NCBI RefSeq assembly: GCF_009797935.1
Contig: NZ_VOLC01000001.1
Location: forward strand, 632,471-696,470
Source: Lunatibacter salilacus
GTDB taxonomy: Bacteria > Bacteroidota > Bacteroidia > Cytophagales > Cyclobacteriaceae
Reading direction: 5' to 3'
DNA: 64,000 nt
Position numbers and translations under genes: made by a program. Positions 47,305-55,871 of this stretch are shown piece after piece (the first letter of the stretch is position 1; every line of letters starts with the position of its first letter). The notes under the pieces were generated by a model. The model ran no database searches, was not told the DNA's origin, and was given only the letters and a program-made list of their open reading frames with translations.

Positions 47305-48363
47305 ATGGGAAAACATCTTGTTACAGACAGAGCCAACTCTAGGCTGGTAGCAGAAGGAGAGGAATACTTGCAATTTGCAGGTACTGCCTATTTGGGTATG
47401 TCCCAAGTTCCAGCCTTTGAAAAGCTACTTATTGAGGGAATAAAAAAATACGGAGCCAACCATGGTTCAAGCAGACATAGCAACGTGCAGCTGGCGATTT
47501 ATGATACGTTTGAATTATATTTTGCAGCACAAACAGGGGCGGAAAAAGTACGCTTACTTAGCAGCGGTTTTTTAGCTGGACACTTGGCTGTGGAGTTTCT
47601 TCGAAAGGAGGTGGATCTAATATGGGTTGCACCGGATGCCCATCCAGCTATTTTGCCACAAGGCCAAAGCGGAAATCCCCACCAAAGCTTTGATTCCTGG
47701 TCCCAACAGTGCCTGGAAAAATCCAAAAACTTGATGGGGCAACGAATCGGGATTCTATCGAACGCTGTCAACCCCTTGAAACCACAGATACACGATTTTG
47801 GCTGGATTACGGAGTTGGCACCTGTAAATGAGTACTTTGTGTTGATTGATGACAGCCATGCTTTCGGGGTAGTCGGAGATTCTATTTTTGGTACCTATAG
47901 TCAATGGAAGCATGTAACACCAAATTTGTTGGTGTGTGGGTCTCTGGGAAAGGCCTTATCCCTGCCTGCGGGAGTAATTTTAGGTTCAAAAAATCTATTG
48001 GATAAGGTCGATGGACTTCCTATTTTCCGATCTTCCTCCCCGCCAGCTCCAGCATTTTTACATGCCTTTCTAAACGGGCAGGACTTATATAAAGCCCAAC
48101 ACAAAAAGCTTCGTGAAAATACCGCAGCCGTTTTTCAAAGCATTCAATCCATGCTGGATTTTACCATGCTGGATGGATTTCCCGTGGTGACTTTTCAGGA
48201 GAGAGGTTGGGTAGAAAAACTTCTTGAAGAAAAAATTATTGCGTCTTCTTTTCCCTATCCGGGACCCTTGGATTCTTCTTTGAACAGACTGGTTCTTACC
48301 GCCACTCATAGTAGAGAGGATTTGTCTCATTTGATAACTGTTTTAAAAAGCTTAAAGAATTAA
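47305..48363 (+). CDS. PLP-dependent aminotransferase-fold enzyme (alpha-oxoamine-synthase type)
   Basis: Fold type I PLP enzyme of the KBL/BioF group. The 352-aa protein has GSSRHSN near residue 53, DDSHAFGVVG and the probable Schiff-base Lys in GSLGKALSLPAGV. It is shorter than usual synthases and the reaction is unknown. ATG 47305 was chosen over a start inside the epimerase gene. Being tightly coupled to the epimerase suggests a shared amino-acid or peptide pathway. Confidence 0.8.
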   Translation: MGKHLVTDRANSRLVAEGEEYLQFAGTAYLGMSQVPAFEKLLIEGIKKYGANHGSSRHSNVQLAIYDTFELYFAAQTGAEKVRLLSSGFLAGHLAVEFLRKEVDLIWVAPDAHPAILPQGQSGNPHQSFDSWSQQCLEKSKNLMGQRIGILSNAVNPLKPQIHDFGWITELAPVNEYFVLIDDSHAFGVVGDSIFGTYSQWKHVTPNLLVCGSLGKALSLPAGVILGSKNLLDKVDGLPIFRSSSPPAPAFLHAFLNGQDLYKAQHKKLRENTAAVFQSIQSMLDFTMLDGFPVVTFQERGWVEKLLEEKIIASSFPYPGPLDSSLNRLVLTATHSREDLSHLITVLKSLKN

Positions 48364-48552
48364 GTAGCAATTAAGTAGCTGTCGAAATTATTATTCGCTC
48401 CGCGCAGATACATAATTATTCTTTTCGTTGAATGATTATCCAAAATTCGTCCAAAACAGAAAGGATTCACCATTTAAAAGAACTTACCTTAGCTTTTATC
48501 TCCTATAGGGGCACAAATTTTGAATTAGGTTATTCAACTAAAAAATTTTACG

Positions 48553-49326
48553 ATGAACTTTAAACCATTCAATCCTCGCATTCAAGTTATAAGCAGTATC
48601 TTTTTCATTGCGTTCATTTTTCTGCAAATTACCCCAAGCAAAGCGCAATGGTCTATTGACGCTGAATCGGGGTTGGCCTTTTTGGGGTATAACGACGTGC
48701 GGATTCCCAATGAAACAGGAACATTATTTAGTTTTAAAAATGATTTTGATGTGGAAGGCGCTGTAGTTCCATTCCGGGTAAGGGTTGGCTACACCTGGAA
48801 CGAAAGAAATCACCTTTTTGGTTTGATCGCTCCCTTGTTTGTGAACTATACGGGAACACCCAATCAAGCGATTGACTTTCAAACCTCGACATTTGATGCT
48901 GGAGAAACACTAAAAGGATTTTATCAATTCAACAGCTATCGATTAACCTACCGTAGAGATTTCATTGTGAACGGTCCTTGGACAGTGGGAGCGGGATTTA
49001 CGGCGAAAATTCGCGATGCCAGCGTTAGGCTTGATAATGAAATGGGGACTGCGGACCGCAAAGATGATATCGGATTTGTGCCTCTGCTACATCTCTATAC
49101 CGAATATAAACTGGAAAATCGAACCCGAATTTACCTAGAAGGAGATGGATTGGCCGGGGGGCCCGGAAGAGCCTTTGATGTGTTTTTGGGAACCCGTATT
49201 CCTCTAACAGCTAAAACAGACATAAAAGCTGGGTATAGGATTCTTGAGGGAGGAGCTAATGTGGATGAGGTCTACAACTTTACCTTGGTGCAGTTTGCGG
49301 TGTTTGGGCTGTTTTTTCAGCTGTAA
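48553..49326 (+). CDS. outer-membrane beta-barrel protein (257 aa)
   Basis: A signal peptide (to SKAQW, about residues 1-32) precedes a chain of short strands with alternating hydrophobic residues (FRVRVGYTW, GLIAPLFVNYTG, YRLTYRRDF, WTVGAGFTAKI, HLYTEYKL) and a C-terminal aromatic-rich FAVFGLFFQL. This fits an outer-membrane barrel of unknown function, with GRAFDVFLGTRI as a repeated motif in related proteins. Confidence 0.7.
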   Translation: MNFKPFNPRIQVISSIFFIAFIFLQITPSKAQWSIDAESGLAFLGYNDVRIPNETGTLFSFKNDFDVEGAVVPFRVRVGYTWNERNHLFGLIAPLFVNYTGTPNQAIDFQTSTFDAGETLKGFYQFNSYRLTYRRDFIVNGPWTVGAGFTAKIRDASVRLDNEMGTADRKDDIGFVPLLHLYTEYKLENRTRIYLEGDGLAGGPGRAFDVFLGTRIPLTAKTDIKAGYRILEGGANVDEVYNFTLVQFAVFGLFFQL

Positions 49327-49487
49327 CACCTAAAAATTTCATTTAAAACGACAAAATGAAAAACGGATAGTCAAATTTTTCACTCTCAATTAAAAAGGCA
49401 GCCCTAAAGAGTTAAATGGATGAAAAAGGGGTAGGATGTTATGTATGATTCTTAACTTTAAGCATCATAACCCAAAATCATCTTCTC

Positions 49488-51767
49488 ATGACTTCTTTCG
49501 TGCAAAACTACCTAATCTTCGCAATTGTTATTTTTTTAAGTTTAACTTGGAGCCCTAAAAAAGAGACGGAATGGTTTGCCTTTCAGCCAACTAGTAGCCC
49601 TGAAAAAGGGGAGATCGGCATGCAGGATTGGCTCGAAGCCCCAGCAGGCAAGCATGGTTTTGTTACAATGGAAGGAGCTAACCTGCTTTTTGAGGACGGA
49701 ACACCCGTGAAATTCTGGGGAACTAATATCAATGGCAGCAATACCTACCCGAAGGAGGAACTCGCAGATCAGTTTGTTGACTTTCTGGCCAAGTATGGCG
49801 TAAATGCCATCCGCTTTCACAAGTTCACTTGGAATGCAAATGACGGAGTGCACTCTACACGCTTTGATCCGGATAAGATGGGCCGTCTGGATTACTTTCA
49901 TGCAAAACTGAAAGAAAAAGGCCTTTACTACGGATGGTCGCATATTTACGGGCATAAGGTTCTTCCCGGTGACAGTTCCTCCCTTATAGCCTATGAAGAG
50001 ATCAAAAACCTCTCATATCCTTGGGCCCACCTAAATGGATCAACGTCCAGTTTGGTGAATTTTGCCCCGGATCTGCAGGACCTCAATATCGCATTGACCG
50101 TCAATATGCTCAGCCATGTGAATCCCATAACAGGTCAACGATACGCAGATGATCCGGGTCTGGCCTTTGTCGAGTTTCAAAATGAAGACAATATTTTCTG
50201 GAGTGCCATTGAGCGGTCCTTAGACCAAGCTCCTACTTACCGAAAGCTACTGTGTCGGATGTTTTCGGAATGGCTGCTGGATAGGTATGGATCTCAAGAA
50301 CAACTTGAGAAAGCATGGGGGATAGAGGTAAATCCCGAAGCCGACCTTTGGGGTTTCAAAAAACCCCGAAGGTCTCTCGAAAAAACATCGGCGGACCAGG
50401 TCTTGCCCGAGAGCGAATCTTTAAAGGATTTTAACATTTACCCCCAACCCAACCACAGCCTTTTTTCGCAGGCTTATGATAGGGCTGTCCGTGAAAATAG
50501 CACAGTCGAGCAACACCTTTTGGACAAGATGCTTTTCTTATATGAAAAACAGATGGAATATTATCAAAAATTTGAAAAGGCGGTTAGAGATGTAGGGTAT
50601 AAAGGAATACTGGTTGGCTCATGCTGGCAAGCAGGGTCTGGAATCTCACATTTCTACAATTTGCACGCTGACTATAGTGTAGGAATGATCGACCGCCACA
50701 ATTATTTCGGCGGGGGAGCTGGCGGCCACCGTCTGGACACCGGAAATGTCAAGAACTCATCCATGCTTCAAAATCCAGGTTCGGGGTTATTATCTAGCGG
50801 CATGCAGCAGGTTGTCGATAGACCTTTCTCTTTTTCGGAATGGATGAGTCTGGTTCCGAATGAATGGACTGCCGAGGCAACCCCCATTATTGCAGCATAT
50901 GGCATGGGATTGCAGGGATGGGATGCCTCTTTTTCTTTTGCCACGGATATCCCTCGATTTTCACCTTTCCTGGAATCTGAGCATCATGGTGTGTACAACG
51001 CCACAAGTCCGCTTCATATGGGACTCTATCCAGCGCTAGCTCGCATGATCTACCGTGGAGATGTCACAGAAAGTGACGTGATAACCACCAGAAATGTACA
51101 CATTCCTTCCTTGGAGCATGGAAAATTGGGGTTTGATGAAAAAGTAACTCAGGGGTTCGACGATAAAGAATTTGCAGGAACCTTCACTCCAAACACCTTA
51201 GCCATAGGACGGATGCCGATCGCCTTTACCGATGAACACTTAGAAACCAAATTACCAGATATTTCAGCATATCATAATTTGACGGAAAATTCGATACAGT
51301 CGATAACGGGAGAGTTGGATTGGCATTATGGAGATAAGGGATACTTTACCATCAACACCGATGGTACAAAAGGAGTAGTGGGTTTCTTACCAGACAAAAC
51401 AATCGAACTTGGAGACTGGCAAATTACCTCATCAAATCCCTTTGCAGTCATTCTTTTGGGTAGTTTGGAGAAAGATAAAGGTTTGGAGACGGCCAACCGC
51501 ATCTTATTGACTACCGTAGCAAGAGGTCGAAATACTGGTATGGAATATAGCGAATCCGGTGACAAGTTGATCGCTAAGGGAAGCAGCCCGCTTTTATTGG
51601 AGCCTCTTGATCTTACCATTCACCTTCCAGCGAGAAACGATTACACCATTTCAGTATTGGATCATGATGGGAATAAAACTTCTCGGACAGTTCCCATCCA
51701 TGATCAAAAGGCTATTATTGCTGGGTCTGAGTTTCAAACGATATATTATTTGATTGAAAAACAATAG
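49488..51767 (+). CDS. GH-A clan glycoside hydrolase (GH5-like), exported
   Basis: The 759-aa protein has an N-terminal hydrophobic segment acting as signal or anchor and a (beta/alpha)8 barrel. A candidate acid/base Glu233 lies in FQNEDN and a nucleophile Glu451 in FSEWMS, the spacing expected of clan GH-A. An NGVNAIRFH-type strand (KYGVNAIRFHKF, 102-113) supports this. The C-terminal 200 residues form a beta-sandwich-like module. The substrate is unknown. Promoter and terminator are not obvious. It is probably monocistronic. Confidence 0.78.
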   Translation: MTSFVQNYLIFAIVIFLSLTWSPKKETEWFAFQPTSSPEKGEIGMQDWLEAPAGKHGFVTMEGANLLFEDGTPVKFWGTNINGSNTYPKEELADQFVDFLAKYGVNAIRFHKFTWNANDGVHSTRFDPDKMGRLDYFHAKLKEKGLYYGWSHIYGHKVLPGDSSSLIAYEEIKNLSYPWAHLNGSTSSLVNFAPDLQDLNIALTVNMLSHVNPITGQRYADDPGLAFVEFQNEDNIFWSAIERSLDQAPTYRKLLCRMFSEWLLDRYGSQEQLEKAWGIEVNPEADLWGFKKPRRSLEKTSADQVLPESESLKDFNIYPQPNHSLFSQAYDRAVRENSTVEQHLLDKMLFLYEKQMEYYQKFEKAVRDVGYKGILVGSCWQAGSGISHFYNLHADYSVGMIDRHNYFGGGAGGHRLDTGNVKNSSMLQNPGSGLLSSGMQQVVDRPFSFSEWMSLVPNEWTAEATPIIAAYGMGLQGWDASFSFATDIPRFSPFLESEHHGVYNATSPLHMGLYPALARMIYRGDVTESDVITTRNVHIPSLEHGKLGFDEKVTQGFDDKEFAGTFTPNTLAIGRMPIAFTDEHLETKLPDISAYHNLTENSIQSITGELDWHYGDKGYFTINTDGTKGVVGFLPDKTIELGDWQITSSNPFAVILLGSLEKDKGLETANRILLTTVARGRNTGMEYSESGDKLIAKGSSPLLLEPLDLTIHLPARNDYTISVLDHDGNKTSRTVPIHDQKAIIAGSEFQTIYYLIEKQ

Positions 51768-51904
51768 GGATTCGACCAAACAGACAACCTGCGAAATCAA
51801 AGGTAAAGAAGGAGACTATACGGATCAAGGCCCAATTATGGAATTAGCAACCAAACTGGTAAAACGTTGCCATAAAAATATTTTTTAAATTTTTTATGAT
51901 TTTA

Positions 51905-51936
51905 TTTGCAACATAAGTAGTCATCTATTACCTTTG
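51905..51936 (+). promoter_or_regulatory. promoter of the tRNA-like gene
   Basis: TTTG at 51905-51908 and TACCTTTG at 51929-51936 are 20 bases apart, an excellent match to the Bacteroidota -33/-7 consensus. Transcription would start near 51943, about 27 bases before the RNA. Confidence 0.65.
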
Positions 51937-51969
51937 ACATATCAAACAAAGACAAATGGTCTTTTATAC

Positions 51970-52094
51970 TGTAGGATGATGAAACTGGCAGACATGCCCT
52001 CCGGTCTCGGGGGTGGGGAATTCAGGATAAAGCAAACATCGAGCTCGTGTTTTTGCCTAACTGCCCCGTGGAGGTTCGACTCCTTCTCCTACAG
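51970..52094 (+). ncRNA. tRNA-Leu-like RNA with long variable arm and no standard anticodon loop
   Basis: Acceptor strands TGTAGGA (51970-51976) and TCCTACA (52087-52093) pair perfectly. The D arm is ATG (51979-51981)/CAT (51993-51995) around AAACTGGCAGA, as in type II tRNA-Leu. The T arm GGAGG/CCTTC (52070-52074/52082-52086) closes a TTCGACT loop. The anticodon position holds CCCTC/GGGGG (51997-52001/52009-52013) around CGGTCTC; no alignment gives U33, so a decoding anticodon is absent. Between it and the T arm lies a ~56-nt variable region with GGGG/CCCC (52015-52018/52064-52067) and a GCAAACA/TGTTTTTGC stem. A good promoter and terminator flank it. It could be a decayed tRNA, but transcription signals suggest use. 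Confidence 0.7.
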
Positions 52095-52124
52095 CAGGTT
52101 ATTTTGGGTTTATTGTTAATTGAC

Positions 52125-52160
52125 TAAAGCTATGAGATTTTATTTCATAGCTTTTTTCTT
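52125..52160 (+). terminator. terminator of the tRNA-like gene
   Basis: AAAGCTATGA and TCATAGCTTT form a stem around a short AT loop, followed by a T-run, 30 bases after the RNA. Confidence 0.85.
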
Positions 52161-52299
52161 TTTTATGGGGTTTGTGGAGCTAATCTACCTAGTAGTAGGA
52201 ATCCAGCTCCGTAGTTGCCCCACCCCAGCCCTCCCTCCTGTCACCGCTACGCTATCACAGGATTTTCAACTGAAAGGGAGGGAGTTAGATTCGGTCAAG

Positions 52300-52560
52300 T
52301 GAGAAAAATCATCTCAATCCACGGAATTTGAAGTCCCCCTTCAGGGGGATTTAGGGGGCAGTCGGGAGAAGGATTCCCGGGGATTATTTGTCCATTTCAT
52401 TCCCTGAGTTGATCGAAAAGAGGAACCTATCAAAACAGAAATTAGAGGTATTGTATGCACTCAAGCATACATTTGAACCGTCCAGAGAAAGTCACAATTT
52501 CGAGTGGGACTAACTAAGCTTCTAATAATCTTTGTGCTTTTCACATAAAACAATTATAGA
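52300..52560. other. intergenic region with a C/G-rich repeat word
   Basis: A segment around 52333-52361 reads CCCCCTTCAGGGGG followed by a second GGGGG word, a dispersed hairpin type often seen in this phylum. No gene is visible in the rest. Confidence 0.5.
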
Positions 52561-52563
52561 TTT

Positions 52564-52610
52564 TGTTTTATCTAAAAAACATTAGTTATTTTTGTTTTTT
52601 AGATAAAACA
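52564..52610. promoter_or_regulatory. perfect 18-bp inverted repeat before the AAA ATPase start
   Basis: The arm at 52564-52581 (TGTTTTATCTAAAAAACA) is exactly complementary to 52593-52610, with an 11-nt loop. It ends 2 bases before the ATG, so it is a candidate operator, possibly autoregulatory, or a translation-blocking stem in the leader. Confidence 0.75.
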
Positions 52611-52612
52611 TT

Positions 52613-53797
52613 ATGAAACGGTTAATAGAAATCTCAAGAAGGAAACAACATGGCACCCTTCCTACCTTCAAAAGATATCTTATCGGTCAAATTGATTGGA
52701 CACAAAGGTTGGTTGTTATCCTTGGACATCGAGGAGCTGGAAAAACCACTCTTATGCTACAAAATATGCAGGAAGGTAATTCGAAGTCCATTTACCTGAG
52801 CTTGGATGACTATTGGTTTGAGGAAAATAGATTGGTTGAATTAATAGAAGACTTATACCAGGAAGGATATCGTAGATTTTATTTGGACGAGGTTCACCGA
52901 TATGCCCATTGGTCTTCGGATTTAAAATCAATCTATGACAATTATGTTGACGCAAGTTTTATCGTATCTGGTTCTTCTATATTGGAATTAAGTAAAGGAA
53001 AGGCAGATCTATCCCGAAGATCGGCAGTTTATCATCTAGCAGGGCTTTCCTTTAGAGAATTTATCAACTTCGAAAAAGGATTAAACCTCCAACCATTGAA
53101 GCTAACGGATTTGCTTGAAAAACATCAAGAGCTATCAGAAGAACTATCTGATCGATTGGATATGCTATCTCTTTTTGAGCAGTACCTTGAATTTGGGTAT
53201 TATCCATTTTACAGAGAAGGAAAAGATTTATACAAACAAAGGCTTTTAGAAACAACGAACCTGGTCTTGGAAATGGATATCGCACCATTTGAAGAATTGA
53301 CTCATAAGACGATCAAAAATATGAAAAAGCTGATTTTCATTATCAGCGAATCTGTTCCATTTATTCCCAACATCAGTAAGCTTGCAGAGAAATTGGAGGG
53401 TTCGAGAAACACAGTGTTGAAAACATTGGACCTACTGGAACAAGCCCAAATCCTCAGCCTCCTTCGAGCTTCAACCCAGGGAATCTCCTATCTCCAAAAG
53501 CCTGAAAAGATTTACCTGCAAAATACAAACCTTGCCTTAGCGCTATCCTCGAATGATGCTAACTCAGGAAATATTAGAGAAACCTTTTTTCTCAATCAAA
53601 TACAGGTAAAACATCAAGTCACTTTACCCAAGTTCGGGGACTTTATGGTGGATGATCGGTATGTTTTCGAAGTTGGGGGCCCTGCAAAAACCAAACACCA
53701 AATCGCCGGAGTTCCCAATGCTTTCATAGCGGCAGACGGCATCAAAAGTGGCGCGGGAAGCAAAATTCCGCTTTGGATGTTTGGGTTACTATATTAG
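52613..53797 (+). CDS. AAA/DUF4143-type ATPase
   Basis: The 394-aa protein has Walker A GHRGAGKTT near residues 38-46, a DDYWF segment and Walker B RFYLDEVHRY, then a FIVSGSS sensor motif. The C-terminal part has the features of the DUF4143 group, with a late KFGDFMVDDRYVFEVGG nuclease-like block. Similar to the broken gene at 22729-23936. Function is unknown; these ATPases are frequently mobile. It is followed by a repeat-rich, gene-poor region. Confidence 0.85.
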   Translation: MKRLIEISRRKQHGTLPTFKRYLIGQIDWTQRLVVILGHRGAGKTTLMLQNMQEGNSKSIYLSLDDYWFEENRLVELIEDLYQEGYRRFYLDEVHRYAHWSSDLKSIYDNYVDASFIVSGSSILELSKGKADLSRRSAVYHLAGLSFREFINFEKGLNLQPLKLTDLLEKHQELSEELSDRLDMLSLFEQYLEFGYYPFYREGKDLYKQRLLETTNLVLEMDIAPFEELTHKTIKNMKKLIFIISESVPFIPNISKLAEKLEGSRNTVLKTLDLLEQAQILSLLRASTQGISYLQKPEKIYLQNTNLALALSSNDANSGNIRETFFLNQIQVKHQVTLPKFGDFMVDDRYVFEVGGPAKTKHQIAGVPNAFIAADGIKSGAGSKIPLWMFGLLY

Positions 53798-53873
53798 GAG
53801 GGGTGAAGAGGGTAGATTCAAGGTTCGGTCACTGGATCCATCAATGAACTTTACTTTCTGCGGCGGAATTTTC

Positions 53874-54138
53874 GACCCGCTTCGGGGTCGTGGTGATAGA
53901 GTGGGATTTTCTTGTCCATGGGTTTCACCCATGGCTATTGAGGAGTTTGACCCCTTTCGGGGTCGGTATCTGTCTTATTTCAAAAAATACTCGTTTAAAG
54001 AAAAAGATTGTGCACCAAGGAAATTTTAATGTTGAAGCAGGTTTATATCGAATGACCGACAGTGAAGCTGTCGAACTCTTCAGAGGCGCAACCTCGGGTA
54101 TTTACTGGAAATAGTTTATTCCAACCCTGAAAGGGTTG
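53874..54138. repeat. series of short palindromes (REP-like hairpins)
   Basis: Five small hairpins occur: GACCC..GGGTC (53874-53889), CCATGGG..CCCATGG (53916-53934), GACCCC..GGGGTC (53949-53964), CGACAG..CTGTCG (54057-54073) and CAACCC..GGGTTG (54122-54138), with loops such as TTTC or TGAA. No open frame here is convincing. Confidence 0.65.
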
Positions 54139-54252
54139 AACTTTACCCTCGATTCGCTCAAATATTCTGACGAGAATTATTGGGTGTGAATCTGGTAAAA
54201 AAAATCCTTAGAACAGATATTTATAGGTATTAATGACCAGCCTTTGATGAAT

Positions 54253-54473
54253 TTAGGTCGACTTCGTTTTTAGTTTATTTTTAAGTGCCGCCACGGCGGA
54301 GTCACTTCTTCTCAACACCATGTTTTGATGGTCGTCAATGAGCCATTCCACGTCTTCGCCGGCAGTGAATTCAATTGCCTGCGCCACGGCCGCCGGGAAA
54401 TTGACATAGTACTGTTCGCTTTTCAACCTTTTGATAACCTTGAACCTTGGTCTTATATCCCATGTCTAGTAAT
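54253..54473 (-). pseudogene. frameshifted AbrB/MazE-like DNA-binding protein fragment
   Basis: An ATG at 54473 begins MGYKTKVQ; after one extra base near 54438 the sequence resumes as VIKRLKSEQYYVNFPAAVAQ and IEFTAGEDVEWLIDDHQNMVLRR, ending at TAA 54253-54255. This pattern matches short AbrB/MazE/SpoVT-like proteins often found beside transposases. No transposase remains here. The single-base shift makes it a likely pseudogene. Confidence 0.7.
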
Positions 54474-54596
54474 TTGACTAGGTATAAAAGTCATAAATAA
54501 AAGCCACAAATTATAATTTAAATACTTTTTTAACATTAAGGTCCCGACTAGCCTCCGCGCTATACAATCCCTCCAAAACGTTAATTTTTGAGTCTT

Positions 54597-54797
54597 TACC
54601 AACTAATATCTAGTTACTCCAAATATCAATCAATATCCAGTATCCACCAATATCAAATCAACTTATTTCGGCCGTAGGCCATATTTCTACCGAATTTCCA
54701 CCATATTTCTATGCATCCAAAAAGCAATCTCGAAAAATCGGGACAAGTTATCCAATATCTATTAATATCCATGGTATCCAATATCAATCAATATCAT
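54597..54797. repeat. degenerate ATATC/ATATT-rich repeat
   Basis: Words such as CAATATC, AATATCCA and TCCACCAATATC recur in irregular register up to the start of the NHL gene's stop region. No gene is seen. Confidence 0.6.
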
Positions 54798-54799
54798 TT

Positions 54800-55867
54800 C
54801 TAAACTCTATGCAACTTATACGGATAAATTCCCCCAGCATTCCACTGACATACATAGAGGTTCTTATCCCCGTCCACACATACATCATGGCAATGTTTGA
54901 AAATTGGTTTTTCCTGCATCATTAGCTGTAGTTTACCGTCAATATACTCCGGAGCGGTGCCTCCCGGGTTGGAGACTACTTTGTTGTTTTTATCAAGAAT
55001 CGTAACAAAGCCCCTGTTAAGCTGCATATTATAGTTTCCCTCCGTCATCCCAAAACAGACTCCGCAATACAGATTTTCCCCATCCAACACCGGACGGCTT
55101 ATAAACGCTCCCGGCAGATAAAAATCCTCCAAATGCTTCCCATCCAAACTAAACCGCTTAAAGGTATTTTTGATCCGGGCAGAACAAATCAAGGTGGGAT
55201 TGGATGGGTCCCGGTAGTCGATAGCTACCCCGTGAACCTGCTTGAATTTATCAAGTTGCAAAAAACTGTCTCCTCCAAATTTTCGGATAAACTTCCCTTG
55301 CGCATCATATTGCAAAATAAACTGGGATCCGTATCCGTCAGCTACATAGATATCCCCATTGGGTGCAATGGCTGTTTCAGTAGGACGGTAAGCGTTGTTT
55401 TTGTCGTAGGCGCCTATTGTAGAAGGATGATCCAATTCCATAATCAATCGACCGTCCAAGGTGGTTTTCAAAACCCTTCCCTGCCCGGGATCAGTTATAA
55501 AAAGAATTTCTGTCCCACCTTCATCGACAATGCTCAGCCCATGTGCTCCCGGCAGTTCCAGGGTCCATGACTCCATCAGTTTTCCGGCCGTATCGTAAAT
55601 GAGCACATTATTTTTGGGATGGTCTGTCAACATGATCAAACGGCCCTTTCTATCCATGACCATTTCATGGCAATTGTTTACTGGATAGTTACTCGGATTC
55701 AAGTTGCCCCATTCCCGCTCGATGCGATAGGTAAAATCTCCATGCCCCAGTATTTCCGGTTCAATCCGAGGTTTGGAGGGTTTGATATAAAAGGGAAAAA
55801 CAGAAGCAGTCATTACCGCTCCACTTCCCAAGATGGTATTCTTGAGAAATTTTCTTCTGGAAGTCAT
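54800..55867 (-). CDS. Tat-exported six-bladed propeller (NHL-type) protein
   Basis: The 355-aa product begins with a twin-arginine signal SRRKFLKNT (residues 3-11). Six propeller-like repeats follow, each with a hydrophobic strand and Gly/Asp turn (GRLIMLTDHPKNNVLIYD, GDIYVADGYGSQFILQYD, KNLYVCQWNAGGIYPYK). There is no identified active site. Third gene of the operon with the DUF1553 and DUF1501 genes, 4 bases after the latter's end, so a shared role with those secreted proteins is likely. Confidence 0.82.
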   Translation of the reverse strand: MTSRRKFLKNTILGSGAVMTASVFPFYIKPSKPRIEPEILGHGDFTYRIEREWGNLNPSNYPVNNCHEMVMDRKGRLIMLTDHPKNNVLIYDTAGKLMESWTLELPGAHGLSIVDEGGTEILFITDPGQGRVLKTTLDGRLIMELDHPSTIGAYDKNNAYRPTETAIAPNGDIYVADGYGSQFILQYDAQGKFIRKFGGDSFLQLDKFKQVHGVAIDYRDPSNPTLICSARIKNTFKRFSLDGKHLEDFYLPGAFISRPVLDGENLYCGVCFGMTEGNYNMQLNRGFVTILDKNNKVVSNPGGTAPEYIDGKLQLMMQEKPIFKHCHDVCVDGDKNLYVCQWNAGGIYPYKLHRV

Positions 55868-55871
55868 CTTT

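Noticed and set aside
51970-52094. Selenocysteine tRNA or tmRNA
   Set aside because: The acceptor stem is 7 bp rather than 8, the D arm is tRNA-Leu-like, there is no UCA anticodon and no tag-coding region.
52120-52302. A 60-aa hydrophobic frame after the tRNA-like gene
   Set aside because: Its start overlaps the strong terminator and it has no ribosome-binding site or family features.
53748-54029. A 93-aa frame downstream of the AAA ATPase
   Set aside because: It reads through the hairpin repeats and overlaps the end of the ATPase gene in another frame.
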